Origin: Deinococcus cellulosilyticus NBRC 106333 = KACC 11606
GTDB taxonomy: Bacteria; Deinococcota; Deinococci; Deinococcales; Deinococcaceae
Direction of reading: 5' to 3'
DNA: 64,000 bases
Assembly: GCF_007990775.1 (NCBI RefSeq)
Contig: NZ_BJXB01000001.1
Location: forward strand, 310,001-374,000
Each line of letters starts with the position of its first letter. Position 1 is the stretch's first letter. The position numbers and the translations under genes were made by a program. Below are positions 1 through 8,298 of the stretch, one piece after another. The notes below the pieces were generated by a model. It had not been told where the DNA came from and made no database searches. It saw only the letters and a program-made list of their open reading frames with translations.

Positions 1-255
1 AGACTTGAATCGGGTGACCTCATCTCCAATTTTTTCGACTGTGCCAGCAAACTCGTTGCCGATCTTCTGGGGAAATGAGGCTGGATAACGTTCGGCCATC
101 AGGCCCTTGCGAAACTGCACGTCAAAAGGTTGCACCCCTGCCGCCCTGATCCTCACCAGAACCTGATTCGCAGAGGGTTCTGGAACAGGAAATGTGTGCA
201 ATTGAAGGACATCTGGGTCTCCGTACACATGGAACACAATGGCATGGCTGGTCAT
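1..255 (-). CDS. Zinc-type alcohol dehydrogenase / quinone oxidoreductase, partial (3' end outside window)
   Basis: Reading the - strand from an ATG at 255 gives 85 codons open to the window edge, beginning MTSHAIVFHVYGDPDVLQ and containing PSANQVLVRIRAAGVQPFDVQFRKG and IGNEFAGTVEKIG. This is the GroES-like N-terminal domain of NADPH:quinone reductases of the MDR superfamily, which reduce quinones or enones in the cytosol. A strong Shine-Dalgarno (AAGGAG) lies 7-8 bases before the ATG. It is divergent from a TetR gene and shares a perfect palindrome with it, so it is probably that repressor's target. The cofactor-binding domain is not in the window, so the substrate is unknown. Confidence 0.85.
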   Translation of the reverse strand, partial: MTSHAIVFHVYGDPDVLQLHTFPVPEPSANQVLVRIRAAGVQPFDVQFRKGLMAERYPASFPQKIGNEFAGTVEKIGDEVTRFKS

Positions 256-300
256 GGTGGCTCCTTCTGGGCTCAAACCCGTTGGTTGACCCCAGTATCA

Positions 301-318
301 TTCAATCAATTGATTGAA
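301..318. promoter_or_regulatory. Perfect 18-bp palindrome, probable TetR operator
   Basis: TTCAATCAATTGATTGAA is identical to its own reverse complement. It lies 45 bases upstream of the oxidoreductase ATG on the - strand and 27 bases upstream of the proposed GTG of the TetR gene on the + strand. A TTGACC hexamer at 286-291 could be the -35 for the + direction. Position and symmetry fit a TetR dimer site controlling both divergent genes; binding is inferred. Confidence 0.7.
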
Positions 319-345
319 AAACAGGACTGCCCTTACAATGAAGGG

Positions 346-999
346 GTGAGAAGGCGAAATGCGAAAAAAGAAGAGGTGGCCCCTCTTCCTGAACAGCCAG
401 AAACCACGGGAAGCACCCAGGAAGATGCCCGCGAAAGGCTCTTGCAGGCCGCCCTCCAGGAATTTGGTGCGAAAGGGTATGCAGGTGCCCGCACCGCCCG
501 GATTGCTGCTGTTGCAAAGGTCAACCCGCAACTGATCTCTTATTACTTTGGTGGAAAGCGTGGCCTTCTCGCAGCCCTCAGAACCCGCTGGATGGACACC
601 GAGGAAACCCTGGTCCCACCTGCCTCTGGCTACAGAGCAGCCCTGGAGAAATATTTCGAGCTGACCCTGCAGCATCCCCACTGGGCCAGACTGGTGCTCT
701 GGCAGTCTCTTGATGATGAGTTCACTGATCCGGACAGTCCAGAAGACCACCTGCAGAACCTGCGAAGCCATTACGAGCACGCCATCAGCAGAACCATCCA
801 GAGGCAGCAGAATGGAGAGATCACCTCAGAGGTGGCCCCTGAGTTTGTGCAACTGCTGTCCCATGCGCTGGCTTTTGCTCCGGTGGCCCTGCCCCGAATT
901 GTGGAGGGCATTCTGGGGCACACCCCAACTCCAGAGGAATACCAGAAATGGTGCATCGATCAACTGATGAAACTGCTCTCCGGGTCAGAACAAGCCTGA
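346..999 (+). CDS. TetR/AcrR family transcriptional regulator
   Basis: The 217-residue product has a TetR helix-turn-helix at about residues 26-72 (RLLQAALQEFGAKGY, then TARIAAVAKV and ISYYFGGKRGLL), followed by an all-helical ligand/dimer domain ending in a CPBP-like TetR C-terminus. The frame stays open upstream to 130, but that would run into the divergent oxidoreductase and across the palindrome. GTG at 346 is therefore preferred; an in-frame TTG at 310 is possible. Family members repress adjacent genes until a small hydrophobic or electrophilic ligand binds. The likely targets are itself and the divergent oxidoreductase. The FAH-family gene begins 40 bases after the stop and may be co-transcribed. 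Confidence 0.85.
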   Translation: MRRRNAKKEEVAPLPEQPETTGSTQEDARERLLQAALQEFGAKGYAGARTARIAAVAKVNPQLISYYFGGKRGLLAALRTRWMDTEETLVPPASGYRAALEKYFELTLQHPHWARLVLWQSLDDEFTDPDSPEDHLQNLRSHYEHAISRTIQRQQNGEITSEVAPEFVQLLSHALAFAPVALPRIVEGILGHTPTPEEYQKWCIDQLMKLLSGSEQA

Positions 1000-1039
1000 T
1001 TTTTGTTCACTGAAAAAAGCAAGGTAGGATGGTCCAACC

Positions 1040-1885
1040 ATGAAACTCTTGAGATTTGGCGAAGCAGGACAGGAAAAACCCGGCCTTCATGACGGACAGG
1101 TCATTCGTGACCTCAGTGCGGTGATTTCGGATGTACACCCCGCGACACTGGGCGATTCTGCCCTGCAGAAATTGCGTGACCTGGACCCTTCCAGCCTTCC
1201 CGAAGTGCCAGGAAACCCCAGAATCGGTCCCTGTGTGGCTGGAGTGGGCAAGTTCATCTGCATCGGGCTGAATTACAAGGACCATGCGGATGAAACGGGC
1301 GCAGCTTATCCAAAAGAACCCATCATCTTCATGAAGGCGACCAGTGCCATTCAGGGGCCCCATGACACCCTGCTGATTCCCAGAAACAGCAGGAAGACCG
1401 ACTGGGAAGTTGAACTGGGCGTGGTGATTGGCACGGCAGGCAAATACATCCCTGTCGAAGAGGCCCTGAACCATGTGGCAGGATACTGCACCGTCAACGA
1501 TGTCTCAGAAAGAGAATTCCAGATGGAACGCGGAGGCACCTGGGACAAGGGCAAGGGCTGCGACACCTTTGGTCCCATCGGGCCTTATCTGGTGACCCGC
1601 GATGAAGTGCCTGACCCCCAGAACCTGAAGTTGTGGCTGGAAGTGGACGGTCACCGCTACCAGGAGGGCACCACTGCCAACATGATCTTCACTGTGGCCG
1701 AACTGGTCAGTTACGTGAGCCAGTTCATGTCCCTCCAGCCCGGAGACATCATCAGCACCGGAACCCCTGCTGGAGTGGGGCTGGGACAGAAACCAGAGCC
1801 TGTCTACCTGAAAGAAGGTCAGACCCTCCGGCTTGCTGTGGAAGGCCTCGGAGAGCAGGTCCAGAAGGTGGCCCAGGATGCCTGA
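1040..1885 (+). CDS. Fumarylacetoacetate hydrolase (FAH) family protein
   Basis: The 281-residue protein has a short N-terminal domain (1-65) and the FAH catalytic fold (about 68-278). CIGLNYKDHADE, DWEVELGVVIG and YCTVNDVSERE supply the metal-binding acids E123, E125 and D154; GDIISTGTPAGVG is the C-terminal family signature. Close relatives act on 2,4-diketo acids, such as 2,4-diketo-3-deoxy-L-fuconate or acylpyruvates, or as 2-hydroxyhepta-2,4-diene-1,7-dioate isomerases, all cytosolic and Mg/Mn dependent. The exact substrate cannot be read from sequence. The ATG at 1040 follows an AGGTAGGA ribosome site, and the gene sits close behind the TetR gene. Confidence 0.88.
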   Translation: MKLLRFGEAGQEKPGLHDGQVIRDLSAVISDVHPATLGDSALQKLRDLDPSSLPEVPGNPRIGPCVAGVGKFICIGLNYKDHADETGAAYPKEPIIFMKATSAIQGPHDTLLIPRNSRKTDWEVELGVVIGTAGKYIPVEEALNHVAGYCTVNDVSEREFQMERGGTWDKGKGCDTFGPIGPYLVTRDEVPDPQNLKLWLEVDGHRYQEGTTANMIFTVAELVSYVSQFMSLQPGDIISTGTPAGVGLGQKPEPVYLKEGQTLRLAVEGLGEQVQKVAQDA

Positions 1886-1945
1886 CTGGGTCGGACACGG
1901 ACTGACCATGCCGCTGTGCCATGTGTTCTGGATCTGGCGTGACGG

Positions 1946-3607
1946 TCAGTCGGCCCCCAGGTCCTGCTGGGTTTCCAGCACCCACTCTGAGTACACCCCT
2001 TCCAGAAACCCCCGGATGGGTCGTTTTTCCGTTCGGGCCTGTGCAATGTCGTAATCCCAGTTTGCATTCGGGTCCAGCACGAAAGCGCCCCCGGGGGCCA
2101 GGATGCTCTCTTCCCATCCCAGCAGGAAACGCAGGCGTTTGACATGGTTCCAGAGGGCCTGCCCGGCTTTGCGGCGGGTGGTGGGTTCATCACGGAAGAG
2201 GGCATCCTGCAGGCTGTCCAGGGTGTCCTGTCCTCCTTTTTCAAGAAGGCGAACCAGAAGCTCTGCAGGTTTGCTGGAAGGCTTGAGGGGGATCGGGCGA
2301 CCATTCACCCGTACCCTCAGCACGCCCTCTGCCTGAACCTGCACGGTGTAAGCTTCACGAATGGGGAAGACAGGAACAGCAGGAAAACCTCTGGCCTCTG
2401 CGAACTGAAACAGCCCCTCAAAACACCTGCGGTCCTCCCGGAGGTGCCACTGGCTGAAGTCGATTCTGGACAGGCAGACCTGTGCTTTTTCAGGTTCTCC
2501 TCTCAGTCGGTGCAGTTCTGCAAAGACCAGCAGGGCCACCTGGGCAGAGCGCAAACCTGTGTTCAGGTCGATCCGGGCTGCTGCCCCTTCTGCTCCATTC
2601 CAATCCTGCAGTCTCAGGTGGGCAATGGCCATGTCTGCATGCAGCCAGCAGGATTCCTGCACCAGATGGGCTTCTTTCAGGTAAGCCAGCCCTTCAAAGG
2701 ACTGCCCGGCCTGAATCAGGGTGCGTCCGATTCCCCACAGGGCCTGCTCTCTGTCCTCGTCTTCAATGGCGGCTTTCAGGGCCTGGCGGTAACAGCTGAG
2801 GGCACGGTTGAGTTCTCCCAGGACGCGCCGGGCAGATCCGAGTCCGCGCAGTGCGGAGGCCAGAAAGTCTTTTGCTTCCTGTCTGTGTCGAAGCTGTTCC
2901 AGCTCCAGAAAATGCCGCTCTGCTTCCTCGGTGTGCAGGCCCATGGAGGTGATTCCCAGGTTGTAGCGCAACCATGCATGATAGTGCGCGTCATGCCTGA
3001 GGTAGGGCAGGGCTTCAGACCACAGGGTACGGGCCTGCTCGACGTTCTTGACCCTGCTGTGGTGGCTTCCCTGCTCCATGATGCAGATGCCCAGAGAAGG
3101 TCCAGTCAGGTGCTGTCTGGCCTGCATGAAAAAAGGTTCCCACCCTTCATGCCCCAGCATGGAGAGGGCCTCTCCAGTGACCCTCAGCCGCATCCCTTCA
3201 AACCATCCTGACACCTGACCTTTAAGGGTCTGCGTCAGGTGCAAGGCTTTTTCGATGTTTTCAGGTTTCTGGTTGTACAGCAGGGCCCACGCCTCAATGG
3301 CCCGCAGTGCAGGTGAGGGCTGCGCATGTTCAGAAAACCGCTGCAGAAACCCCAGATACTCGCTCTGTTTTCTGGCCCTGCACAGCACAAAAGCGTACTG
3401 CTCAGCAATGGGCAGCGCATACAACATGTTTTTGGGCAGCTTCTGGAACACCGCCTCATTGAGCAGGGCAAACTCACTTTGCTTCTGGGCTGTGTCCAGC
3501 AGGATTTGCAGGGTCTGGGAAGACAGCTCAGGCTGCAGGGCCTCCCAGAGCATCTGTGCGCTGTTCAGGGTGGTGGTGAGGGCATCGGGATGGAGCGAAC
3601 GCGACAT
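1946..3607 (-). CDS. TPR protein with C-terminal winged-helix (SARP/OmpR-like) domain
   Basis: The 553-residue cytoplasmic protein consists mainly of helical TPR-type repeats (about 20-420; for example HYHAWLRYNLGITSMG and ASALRGLGSARRVLGELNRAL). It ends with a domain at about 440-520 (VRVNGRPIPLKPSSKPAELLV, ALWNHVKRLRFLLG, APGGAFVLD) that has the layout of the winged-helix DNA-binding domain of SARP/BTAD regulators. Here the DNA-binding part is C-terminal, unlike classical SARPs. It is probably a transcription factor whose TPRs sense or bind a partner. It lies downstream of thioredoxin on the same strand but in a separate unit, since a hairpin separates them. Confidence 0.75.
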   Translation of the reverse strand: MSRSLHPDALTTTLNSAQMLWEALQPELSSQTLQILLDTAQKQSEFALLNEAVFQKLPKNMLYALPIAEQYAFVLCRARKQSEYLGFLQRFSEHAQPSPALRAIEAWALLYNQKPENIEKALHLTQTLKGQVSGWFEGMRLRVTGEALSMLGHEGWEPFFMQARQHLTGPSLGICIMEQGSHHSRVKNVEQARTLWSEALPYLRHDAHYHAWLRYNLGITSMGLHTEEAERHFLELEQLRHRQEAKDFLASALRGLGSARRVLGELNRALSCYRQALKAAIEDEDREQALWGIGRTLIQAGQSFEGLAYLKEAHLVQESCWLHADMAIAHLRLQDWNGAEGAAARIDLNTGLRSAQVALLVFAELHRLRGEPEKAQVCLSRIDFSQWHLREDRRCFEGLFQFAEARGFPAVPVFPIREAYTVQVQAEGVLRVRVNGRPIPLKPSSKPAELLVRLLEKGGQDTLDSLQDALFRDEPTTRRKAGQALWNHVKRLRFLLGWEESILAPGGAFVLDPNANWDYDIAQARTEKRPIRGFLEGVYSEWVLETQQDLGAD

Positions 3608-3649
3608 CTGTTGTCATTGTAGCCATTGTCTGCCTGGTCAGACCAAAAG

Positions 3650-3680
3650 CGGGAGGTTCTCTGGGAACGGGAGCCTCCCG
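3650..3680 (-). terminator. Candidate Rho-independent terminator after thioredoxin
   Basis: Seven-base arms CGGGAGG (3650-3656) and CCTCCCG (3674-3680) flank a 17-base loop. On the - strand they are followed by CTTTTGG, just beyond the thioredoxin stop codon. Confidence 0.5.
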
Positions 3681-3692
3681 TGTGAAAGCCTT

Positions 3693-4025
3693 TCAGACCG
3701 GTGTGATGCCCAGATGCCTGTCCAGGACTTGAGTGTACTGGTTCTTGTTGCGGGCACCCACCATGACCTCTACAGGCTCACCGTCTTTGAAGAGGATCAC
3801 GGTGGGGAGGTTCATGACCCTGTATTTGAGGGCCGTTTGCTGGTTGTGGTCCACATTCAGCTTGGTGGTCCTGATCTGGTCGTCATAACTTTCCGCAAGT
3901 TGCTCAATCAGGGGCCCAATGAAGCGGCAGGGGGGGCACCAGGGGGCCCAGAAATCCACCAGGGTGTAGCCGGTCTGGATGTGGCTTGCAAAGTTTTCAT
4001 CGGTCAGCTCAATTGCTTTTCCCAT
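3693..4025 (-). CDS. Thioredoxin with CPPC active site
   Basis: This is a single thioredoxin fold of 110 residues, the usual length for the family. DFWAPWCPPCRFIGP places the redox pair at C30 and C33, and the cis-proline loop MNLPTVILFK is at about 72-80. It reduces disulfides in cytosolic proteins using electrons from thioredoxin reductase. The active site is CPPC rather than the classical CGPC, a change expected to shift redox potential and partner choice; variant thioredoxins of this type occur in several phyla. There is no signal peptide, so it acts in the cytoplasm. The gene is monocistronic as far as can be seen. Confidence 0.9.
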   Translation of the reverse strand: MGKAIELTDENFASHIQTGYTLVDFWAPWCPPCRFIGPLIEQLAESYDDQIRTTKLNVDHNQQTALKYRVMNLPTVILFKDGEPVEVMVGARNKNQYTQVLDRHLGITPV

Positions 4026-4273
4026 GCCCGCAGTGTACGCCTGAGGCTTTGGATTTTCAAGATGAGGTATAGATCAAAAAACAAAGTCATATATCTTGTA
4101 TCTAAATGCGAAACCCGTCTGCCTTGCAAGAGACAGCAGATCAACCTCCAGGGACATCCATCAGGACAGATGGAGGAGCCCAGGGCAAACAGCTTACCCC
4201 CCTTCATCCGCCAGAAACCCCATGTGGAAGAGGGCAAGGTCGGACTAAAATTCAGCTGAAACCGGAGGCCCTC

Positions 4274-5377
4274 ATGCTGAATGTGTTTGAAGTGGCAGAT
4301 GTGCTTGTGCAGCACATCCGCCAGACCTGTGCTGAAGACATCGCTCTGGTGGCATACTATGGCTCTTACGCCCAGGGAACGGCCACCCTGAGGTCGGATC
4401 TGGACTTTTTTTTCATCCCTGCAACCGAGAAGGGATACCGGCAGTCATTCCAGTTTGTTGTGGAGGACATTGCTTTCGATTTCTGGCCCATTTCCTGGGA
4501 ACGCGCAGACAAAATGGCCCGTTTTGAGGAGGGCTTCACCACCCTGATTGCCGACAGCGTGGTGATTCACGTGCGTTCAGAGCACGATCACCAGCGTTTT
4601 CTGAAATTGCGGGAGCAGATTGCAGAACGTCAACAGCCAGACAGTGGACATCCCTTTGAGGCACTGGCCCGGCAACACATCAAACAGGTTTTTGAGCCCC
4701 TGTACCAGCTCAGGCAGCAGGCTGAAAAGGAGAATCTGGCTGGCTGTGTTGATGCTGCCGCTCAAATTCTGTCTGTGGTTTTGCAGACCCTGGCCCTCCT
4801 GAACCGCACGTATTTTCGCAGAGGATGGGGAAAAAACCTGGATCAGGTGCGTGCATTTGTCCAGAAACCCGGGGATCTGGAGGTGCAAATCACGCGGATC
4901 ATGGAAGCCACCCAGCCTCAGGAGGTTCAGGAACACTGTGAGGGACTGGTGCAGGACACGCTTGACCTCCTCATCAGGGCACATCCTGCAAAGCAGAAAG
5001 GGTGCCCTGACCCCTCCCGGGTCACTGGATGGTTTGAAGAAGCCTGTGGTGTGCTGGACAAGTTGCTGACCGCCTGTGAAATGGGAGACCACCAGACCCT
5101 CTTTTTTTACCTTGCGCACATCCAGCAAGAAACCTTCCAGATGCTGGGTGCATTGCATCTGGGAGAGTGGAAGGCAGACCTGGGCAGAGGTCTCTACAGG
5201 GAACTGCAGTTTCCTGACCTGATGCCCCACCTGATTCAGAGGGATTTCTATGGGCTCCATCATGGCATCGAAAACCTGAAAAAGCAGCTTGAACAGCATC
5301 TGGTGCAAAGTGGCGTGACGGTTCACCGCTTCCCTGGGATTCGAGCTTTGCAGGAAGCCCTGAAGTTGAGGACCTGA
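4274..5377 (+). CDS. Nucleotidyltransferase-domain protein
   Basis: The 367-residue protein opens with a minimal nucleotidyltransferase domain: YGSYAQGTATLRSDLDFFF gives the G30-S31 and D42-x-D44 signature of the pol-beta superfamily. The rest is helical with no clear match. Its N-terminus resembles aminoglycoside or antitoxin-type nucleotidyltransferases, but the long helical remainder suggests a substrate-specific adenylyl or nucleotidyl transferase; substrate unknown. The frame is open from 4106, but the ATG at 4274 has a GGAGG five bases upstream and starts right before the conserved domain, so it is preferred. The AT-rich leader (4060-4110) contains TATATC/TATCTA hexamers that could be a -10 element. 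Confidence 0.75.
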   Translation: MLNVFEVADVLVQHIRQTCAEDIALVAYYGSYAQGTATLRSDLDFFFIPATEKGYRQSFQFVVEDIAFDFWPISWERADKMARFEEGFTTLIADSVVIHVRSEHDHQRFLKLREQIAERQQPDSGHPFEALARQHIKQVFEPLYQLRQQAEKENLAGCVDAAAQILSVVLQTLALLNRTYFRRGWGKNLDQVRAFVQKPGDLEVQITRIMEATQPQEVQEHCEGLVQDTLDLLIRAHPAKQKGCPDPSRVTGWFEEACGVLDKLLTACEMGDHQTLFFYLAHIQQETFQMLGALHLGEWKADLGRGLYRELQFPDLMPHLIQRDFYGLHHGIENLKKQLEQHLVQSGVTVHRFPGIRALQEALKLRT

Positions 5378-5378
5378 T

Positions 5379-6749
5379 TCAGGTGGGTGAAAAGAGGCAG
5401 GTGGCGTTCTTGTTCTGATGTTTCACCAGATACATGGCCTGATCTGCACATTTCTGCAAGCCAGAGGCAGTCGAGGCATGCTGAGGATACAGACTGATCC
5501 CAATGGAGGCAGACACCTGCGCTGCAGTGCCACAGAGCTGCAGCGGAATTTCTATCTGCTCCCTGATTTTCTCTGCGACCTGCAGTGCACCCGTTTCGTT
5601 GACTTCCGGCAGCAGGACCATGAATTCGTCTCCTCCCAGACGGGCCACGGTGTCGCTCTGGCGCAACACAGAGCGCAATCTGCAGGCAATTTCAATCAGC
5701 AATTCATCTCCAGCGTCATGCCCGAGGGTGTCATTGACCTTCTTGAACCCATCGAGGTCCAGCATCAGCAGAGCGAAGGACTCCTGATTGCGGGAAGCCC
5801 GCAGCAGGGTTTGCTGCAAACGGTCCTCAAACAGGGTGCGGTTGGGGAGCCCGGTCAGTGGGTCATGGTGGGCCATCTGCAGCAGTTTCTCATGCAACCT
5901 GCGCTGCTCCAGGGCAGTGGCTGCAATGTTTGCCAGAGATTCCAGCCAGTCCACATCCTCTGCGCTGAGGTCCGGTTTGTCAGGCTGTGCAATCATGGTC
6001 AGCGTCCCAAAAATCCGGGCTTCCGTCTGGATGGGAAGGACCACAATGCAGCCACAACCGCTGGCTTCCCTGTGTTCTTGCACGGTGCTGCTCTCTCGGG
6101 CATCTGTGGTTTCCTTGCCCGAGTAGGCCATTTTGCGTTCACGCATCACCCAGCCGGTCAGCCCGTCTTTCAGTTCCTGCAAGGTCGGATGGACCACCGA
6201 GTCATCAAAATCCCCCTCGTACACGTAATGCTTCACTGCGCTCATGTCCTCACTGAAGGTGATGAGAAGGCTCCTGAAGGCCCGCAGCACTGTGCAGGGT
6301 TCCAGGGCAATCTGCCGCAGGATGTCCAGGTCGGTGCTGGCACTCGCCAGGGTGCGGGTGATGGTGTAAAGGGCACGGGTGCGCTGCATGGCAGCGCGGT
6401 CAGGGAGGCAGGTCACAGCGTGGGCCTGAAGATCGCCCGGCAGGGCAGAGGCCAGCACCCCGACCACCTGGTCGTTTTCCCAGACAGGCTGAATTCTGAA
6501 GAGGTAACATTGCTGGTCCAGCACCAGCGCACAGTCTGTGCTGTGCCCCTGCAAGGCCATCTGGTGGGCTGTGAGGGCCAGGCTGTTGTTGCTGTTCCTC
6601 AGGAACTCGGCCAGGTTTGTGCAGGACTTCAGGGCCTCACAGCCCACCACGTCCCGGATGCAGAGGTTGAGGTCGGCTGTCCAGCCCAGAAATCCTGCAG
6701 TTTGCAGCAGGTGGGCCAGGATCAGGTCAACTGGACGGACGACAGACAT
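5379..6749 (-). CDS. GAF-GGDEF diguanylate cyclase
   Basis: The 456-residue protein has an N-terminal sensor region (1-115), a GAF domain at about 125-285 and a GGDEF domain at about 290-450. The catalytic signature is intact (LGGDEF, residues 371-376), and an RQSD at 363-366, five residues upstream, fits the RxxD inhibitory site for product feedback. It therefore should make cyclic di-GMP from two GTP in the cytosol, with the GAF domain setting activity in response to an unidentified ligand. No membrane segments are visible. The end is convergent with the nucleotidyltransferase gene, with stop codons one base apart. It follows the APH-like gene on the same strand by 40 bases and may share its transcript. 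Confidence 0.9.
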   Translation of the reverse strand: MSVVRPVDLILAHLLQTAGFLGWTADLNLCIRDVVGCEALKSCTNLAEFLRNSNNSLALTAHQMALQGHSTDCALVLDQQCYLFRIQPVWENDQVVGVLASALPGDLQAHAVTCLPDRAAMQRTRALYTITRTLASASTDLDILRQIALEPCTVLRAFRSLLITFSEDMSAVKHYVYEGDFDDSVVHPTLQELKDGLTGWVMRERKMAYSGKETTDARESSTVQEHREASGCGCIVVLPIQTEARIFGTLTMIAQPDKPDLSAEDVDWLESLANIAATALEQRRLHEKLLQMAHHDPLTGLPNRTLFEDRLQQTLLRASRNQESFALLMLDLDGFKKVNDTLGHDAGDELLIEIACRLRSVLRQSDTVARLGGDEFMVLLPEVNETGALQVAEKIREQIEIPLQLCGTAAQVSASIGISLYPQHASTASGLQKCADQAMYLVKHQNKNATCLFSPT

Positions 6750-6789
6750 ACCGTCCAGTATGACCTTGTGGCTGTCACACCACTCTTCT

Positions 6790-8085
6790 TCAAGTGTTGA
6801 GAAGCTTTAACAGATTTTGCAGGTGTTCGATGTGTGCATCTTCCCATTCGCTCCTGTCTGGCACGCCAGGAATGATGTGACGGTGGTAGCTGACTGCCCG
6901 GTGGAGTTCACCTGCCCTCACAGCCTTCTTGTGCAGGATGCGCAGTTCTTCCAGGGGCAGCAGGTCGGTCCAGTGCTCCAGATAACTGTCGATCAGGGAC
7001 TGGTGGGCTGCAGGATCTTCGCTTTCCAGCAGGTATTCGCTGTTCAGGTCCAGAAAGGGATGCCCGAGTGCCCCATCGCTCCAGTCCAGAAACGTGAGGC
7101 TGTCCCCTGCAGAGATGACATTCCCGAGATGCAGGTCCCCGTGAATCAGGGTGGTGGGGATGGGGCTGTTGTGCAGGTCATCCAGAAGCTGTTCCAGCCC
7201 CGGAAGGGCAGTTTTGAGGGTTTGCTGTTCTTCTGCAGAAAGCAAGTTGCGGATGCCCAGAGCAGCATCATCTGCAAAGAGTTCCCGCACCTGCTCTTTC
7301 AGGACCTTGCATCTGCGGTCCAGGCAGCCCACCTCCAGCAGGTGTTCGTGGTGGTGTTCGGTTTGCCTCTGCACTGTGGCAAACAACTTCACTGCAGAAA
7401 TGGCTTTGTCTGGTCCCACCGGATCATTGCCTGCCCCTGCCATCAGGAAACGGTGATGCTCAGGGTCAAGGGCCAGCACTTCAGGGGCTGCTCCGGCATT
7501 GAGGGTATGCAACCACGAGGTGAGCAGACCTTCCCGTGCAAAAAAGGCCGGAACCTGCTTCAGATAGACCGGACCTTCCGAAGTGGGAATCCTGTACAGC
7601 ACACTGATCTGCCAGGCTTTGATCATCTCGGGTTGACCAGTGCGGGACCGTCCCAGGGCCCCCAGCACCTGATCGGTCCAGTTCAGGGCCTGCTCCATCC
7701 AGCCTCTGGCTTGCCAGGGGACCAGTGGACTGGGCTGCAGGGCTCTCTCTGCAAGGGGCTGCAGGTCTTCTGGAAGTTCATCAGGGCTTGCCCAGAAAAA
7801 GCCTTCTGGGGCTTCAGGGGACGCGGCCACCAGAGCGAACACATAATGGACGTTCCACTCGTTCTCTGCAAGTTGCTGCCGATTCAGGCTGAGCCTTTGC
7901 AGGTACACCAGAGGCCCACAGGAGGCAAAAATGCTTGAAACCAGATTGCCCATGTACAGGCTGCTGGAATGCTCCCTTTCAGGGACTTTCCCGTCCTGCA
8001 ACAACACCAGATCTCTGGTGGGATGCAGAATGAGGGCACGGGCAAAAAAATGGAGGGTGGGCTGATCGGACATTTCGCCCATCAT
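6790..8085 (-). CDS. APH-family phosphotransferase with N-terminal Nudix-like extension
   Basis: The C-terminal part of this 431-residue protein (about 150-420) is an aminoglycoside/choline-kinase-type phosphotransferase: LIHGDLHLGNV has catalytic D317 and N322, and FLDWSDG has the metal-binding D334. The first 120 residues (LHFFARALILHPTRDLVLLQDG, NVHYVFALVA, GFFWASPDELPE) resemble a Nudix fold in layout but lack the REx2EE box, so hydrolase activity is doubtful. The family phosphorylates small-molecule hydroxyls with ATP; resistance, salvage or metabolic roles are all possible. Start choice between ATGs at 8085, 8082 and 8073 is unsettled because none has a strong ribosome site. Confidence 0.75.
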   Translation of the reverse strand: MMGEMSDQPTLHFFARALILHPTRDLVLLQDGKVPEREHSSSLYMGNLVSSIFASCGPLVYLQRLSLNRQQLAENEWNVHYVFALVAASPEAPEGFFWASPDELPEDLQPLAERALQPSPLVPWQARGWMEQALNWTDQVLGALGRSRTGQPEMIKAWQISVLYRIPTSEGPVYLKQVPAFFAREGLLTSWLHTLNAGAAPEVLALDPEHHRFLMAGAGNDPVGPDKAISAVKLFATVQRQTEHHHEHLLEVGCLDRRCKVLKEQVRELFADDAALGIRNLLSAEEQQTLKTALPGLEQLLDDLHNSPIPTTLIHGDLHLGNVISAGDSLTFLDWSDGALGHPFLDLNSEYLLESEDPAAHQSLIDSYLEHWTDLLPLEELRILHKKAVRAGELHRAVSYHRHIIPGVPDRSEWEDAHIEHLQNLLKLLNT

Positions 8086-8146
8086 GCTCAGGTTGCCTTT
8101 GGGGCTGCAATCGGGGAAATGGCCCTCAGCTTTCAGGCTTACTGGA

Positions 8147-8282
8147 GCGGTCAGCGGTCAGCCATCAGCGCTTTTGCTGTGGATTCTGGATGTGTGAAAC
8201 CATTCAATGCCCCGAGAAGATCTTTGTAAGTCCAGCGGACCTGAGGTTTTTGCTGACTGCTGATGGCTGACCGCTGAAAGCT
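8147..8282. repeat. Heptanucleotide-repeat element with inverted arms (copy A)
   Basis: The left side consists of 7-base units (GCGGTCA twice, then GCCATCA) at 8147-8167. The right side consists of units GCTGACT, GCTGATG, GCTGACC and GCTGAAA at 8252-8279. The two sides form a perfect 19-bp inverted repeat (8151-8169 with 8259-8277) around an 89-base middle. The core CGCTTTTGCTGT (8169-8180) recurs at 15305-15316. It fills the gap between the divergent phosphotransferase and hrpB genes and ends against the hrpB start. Confidence 0.75.
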
Positions 8283-8298
8283 TATAAGATGTTCGGAA

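Noticed and set aside
130..345. N-terminal extension of the TetR frame
   Set aside because: It overlaps the divergent oxidoreductase gene and crosses the perfect palindrome at 301-318; similarity to TetR starts only after GTG 346.
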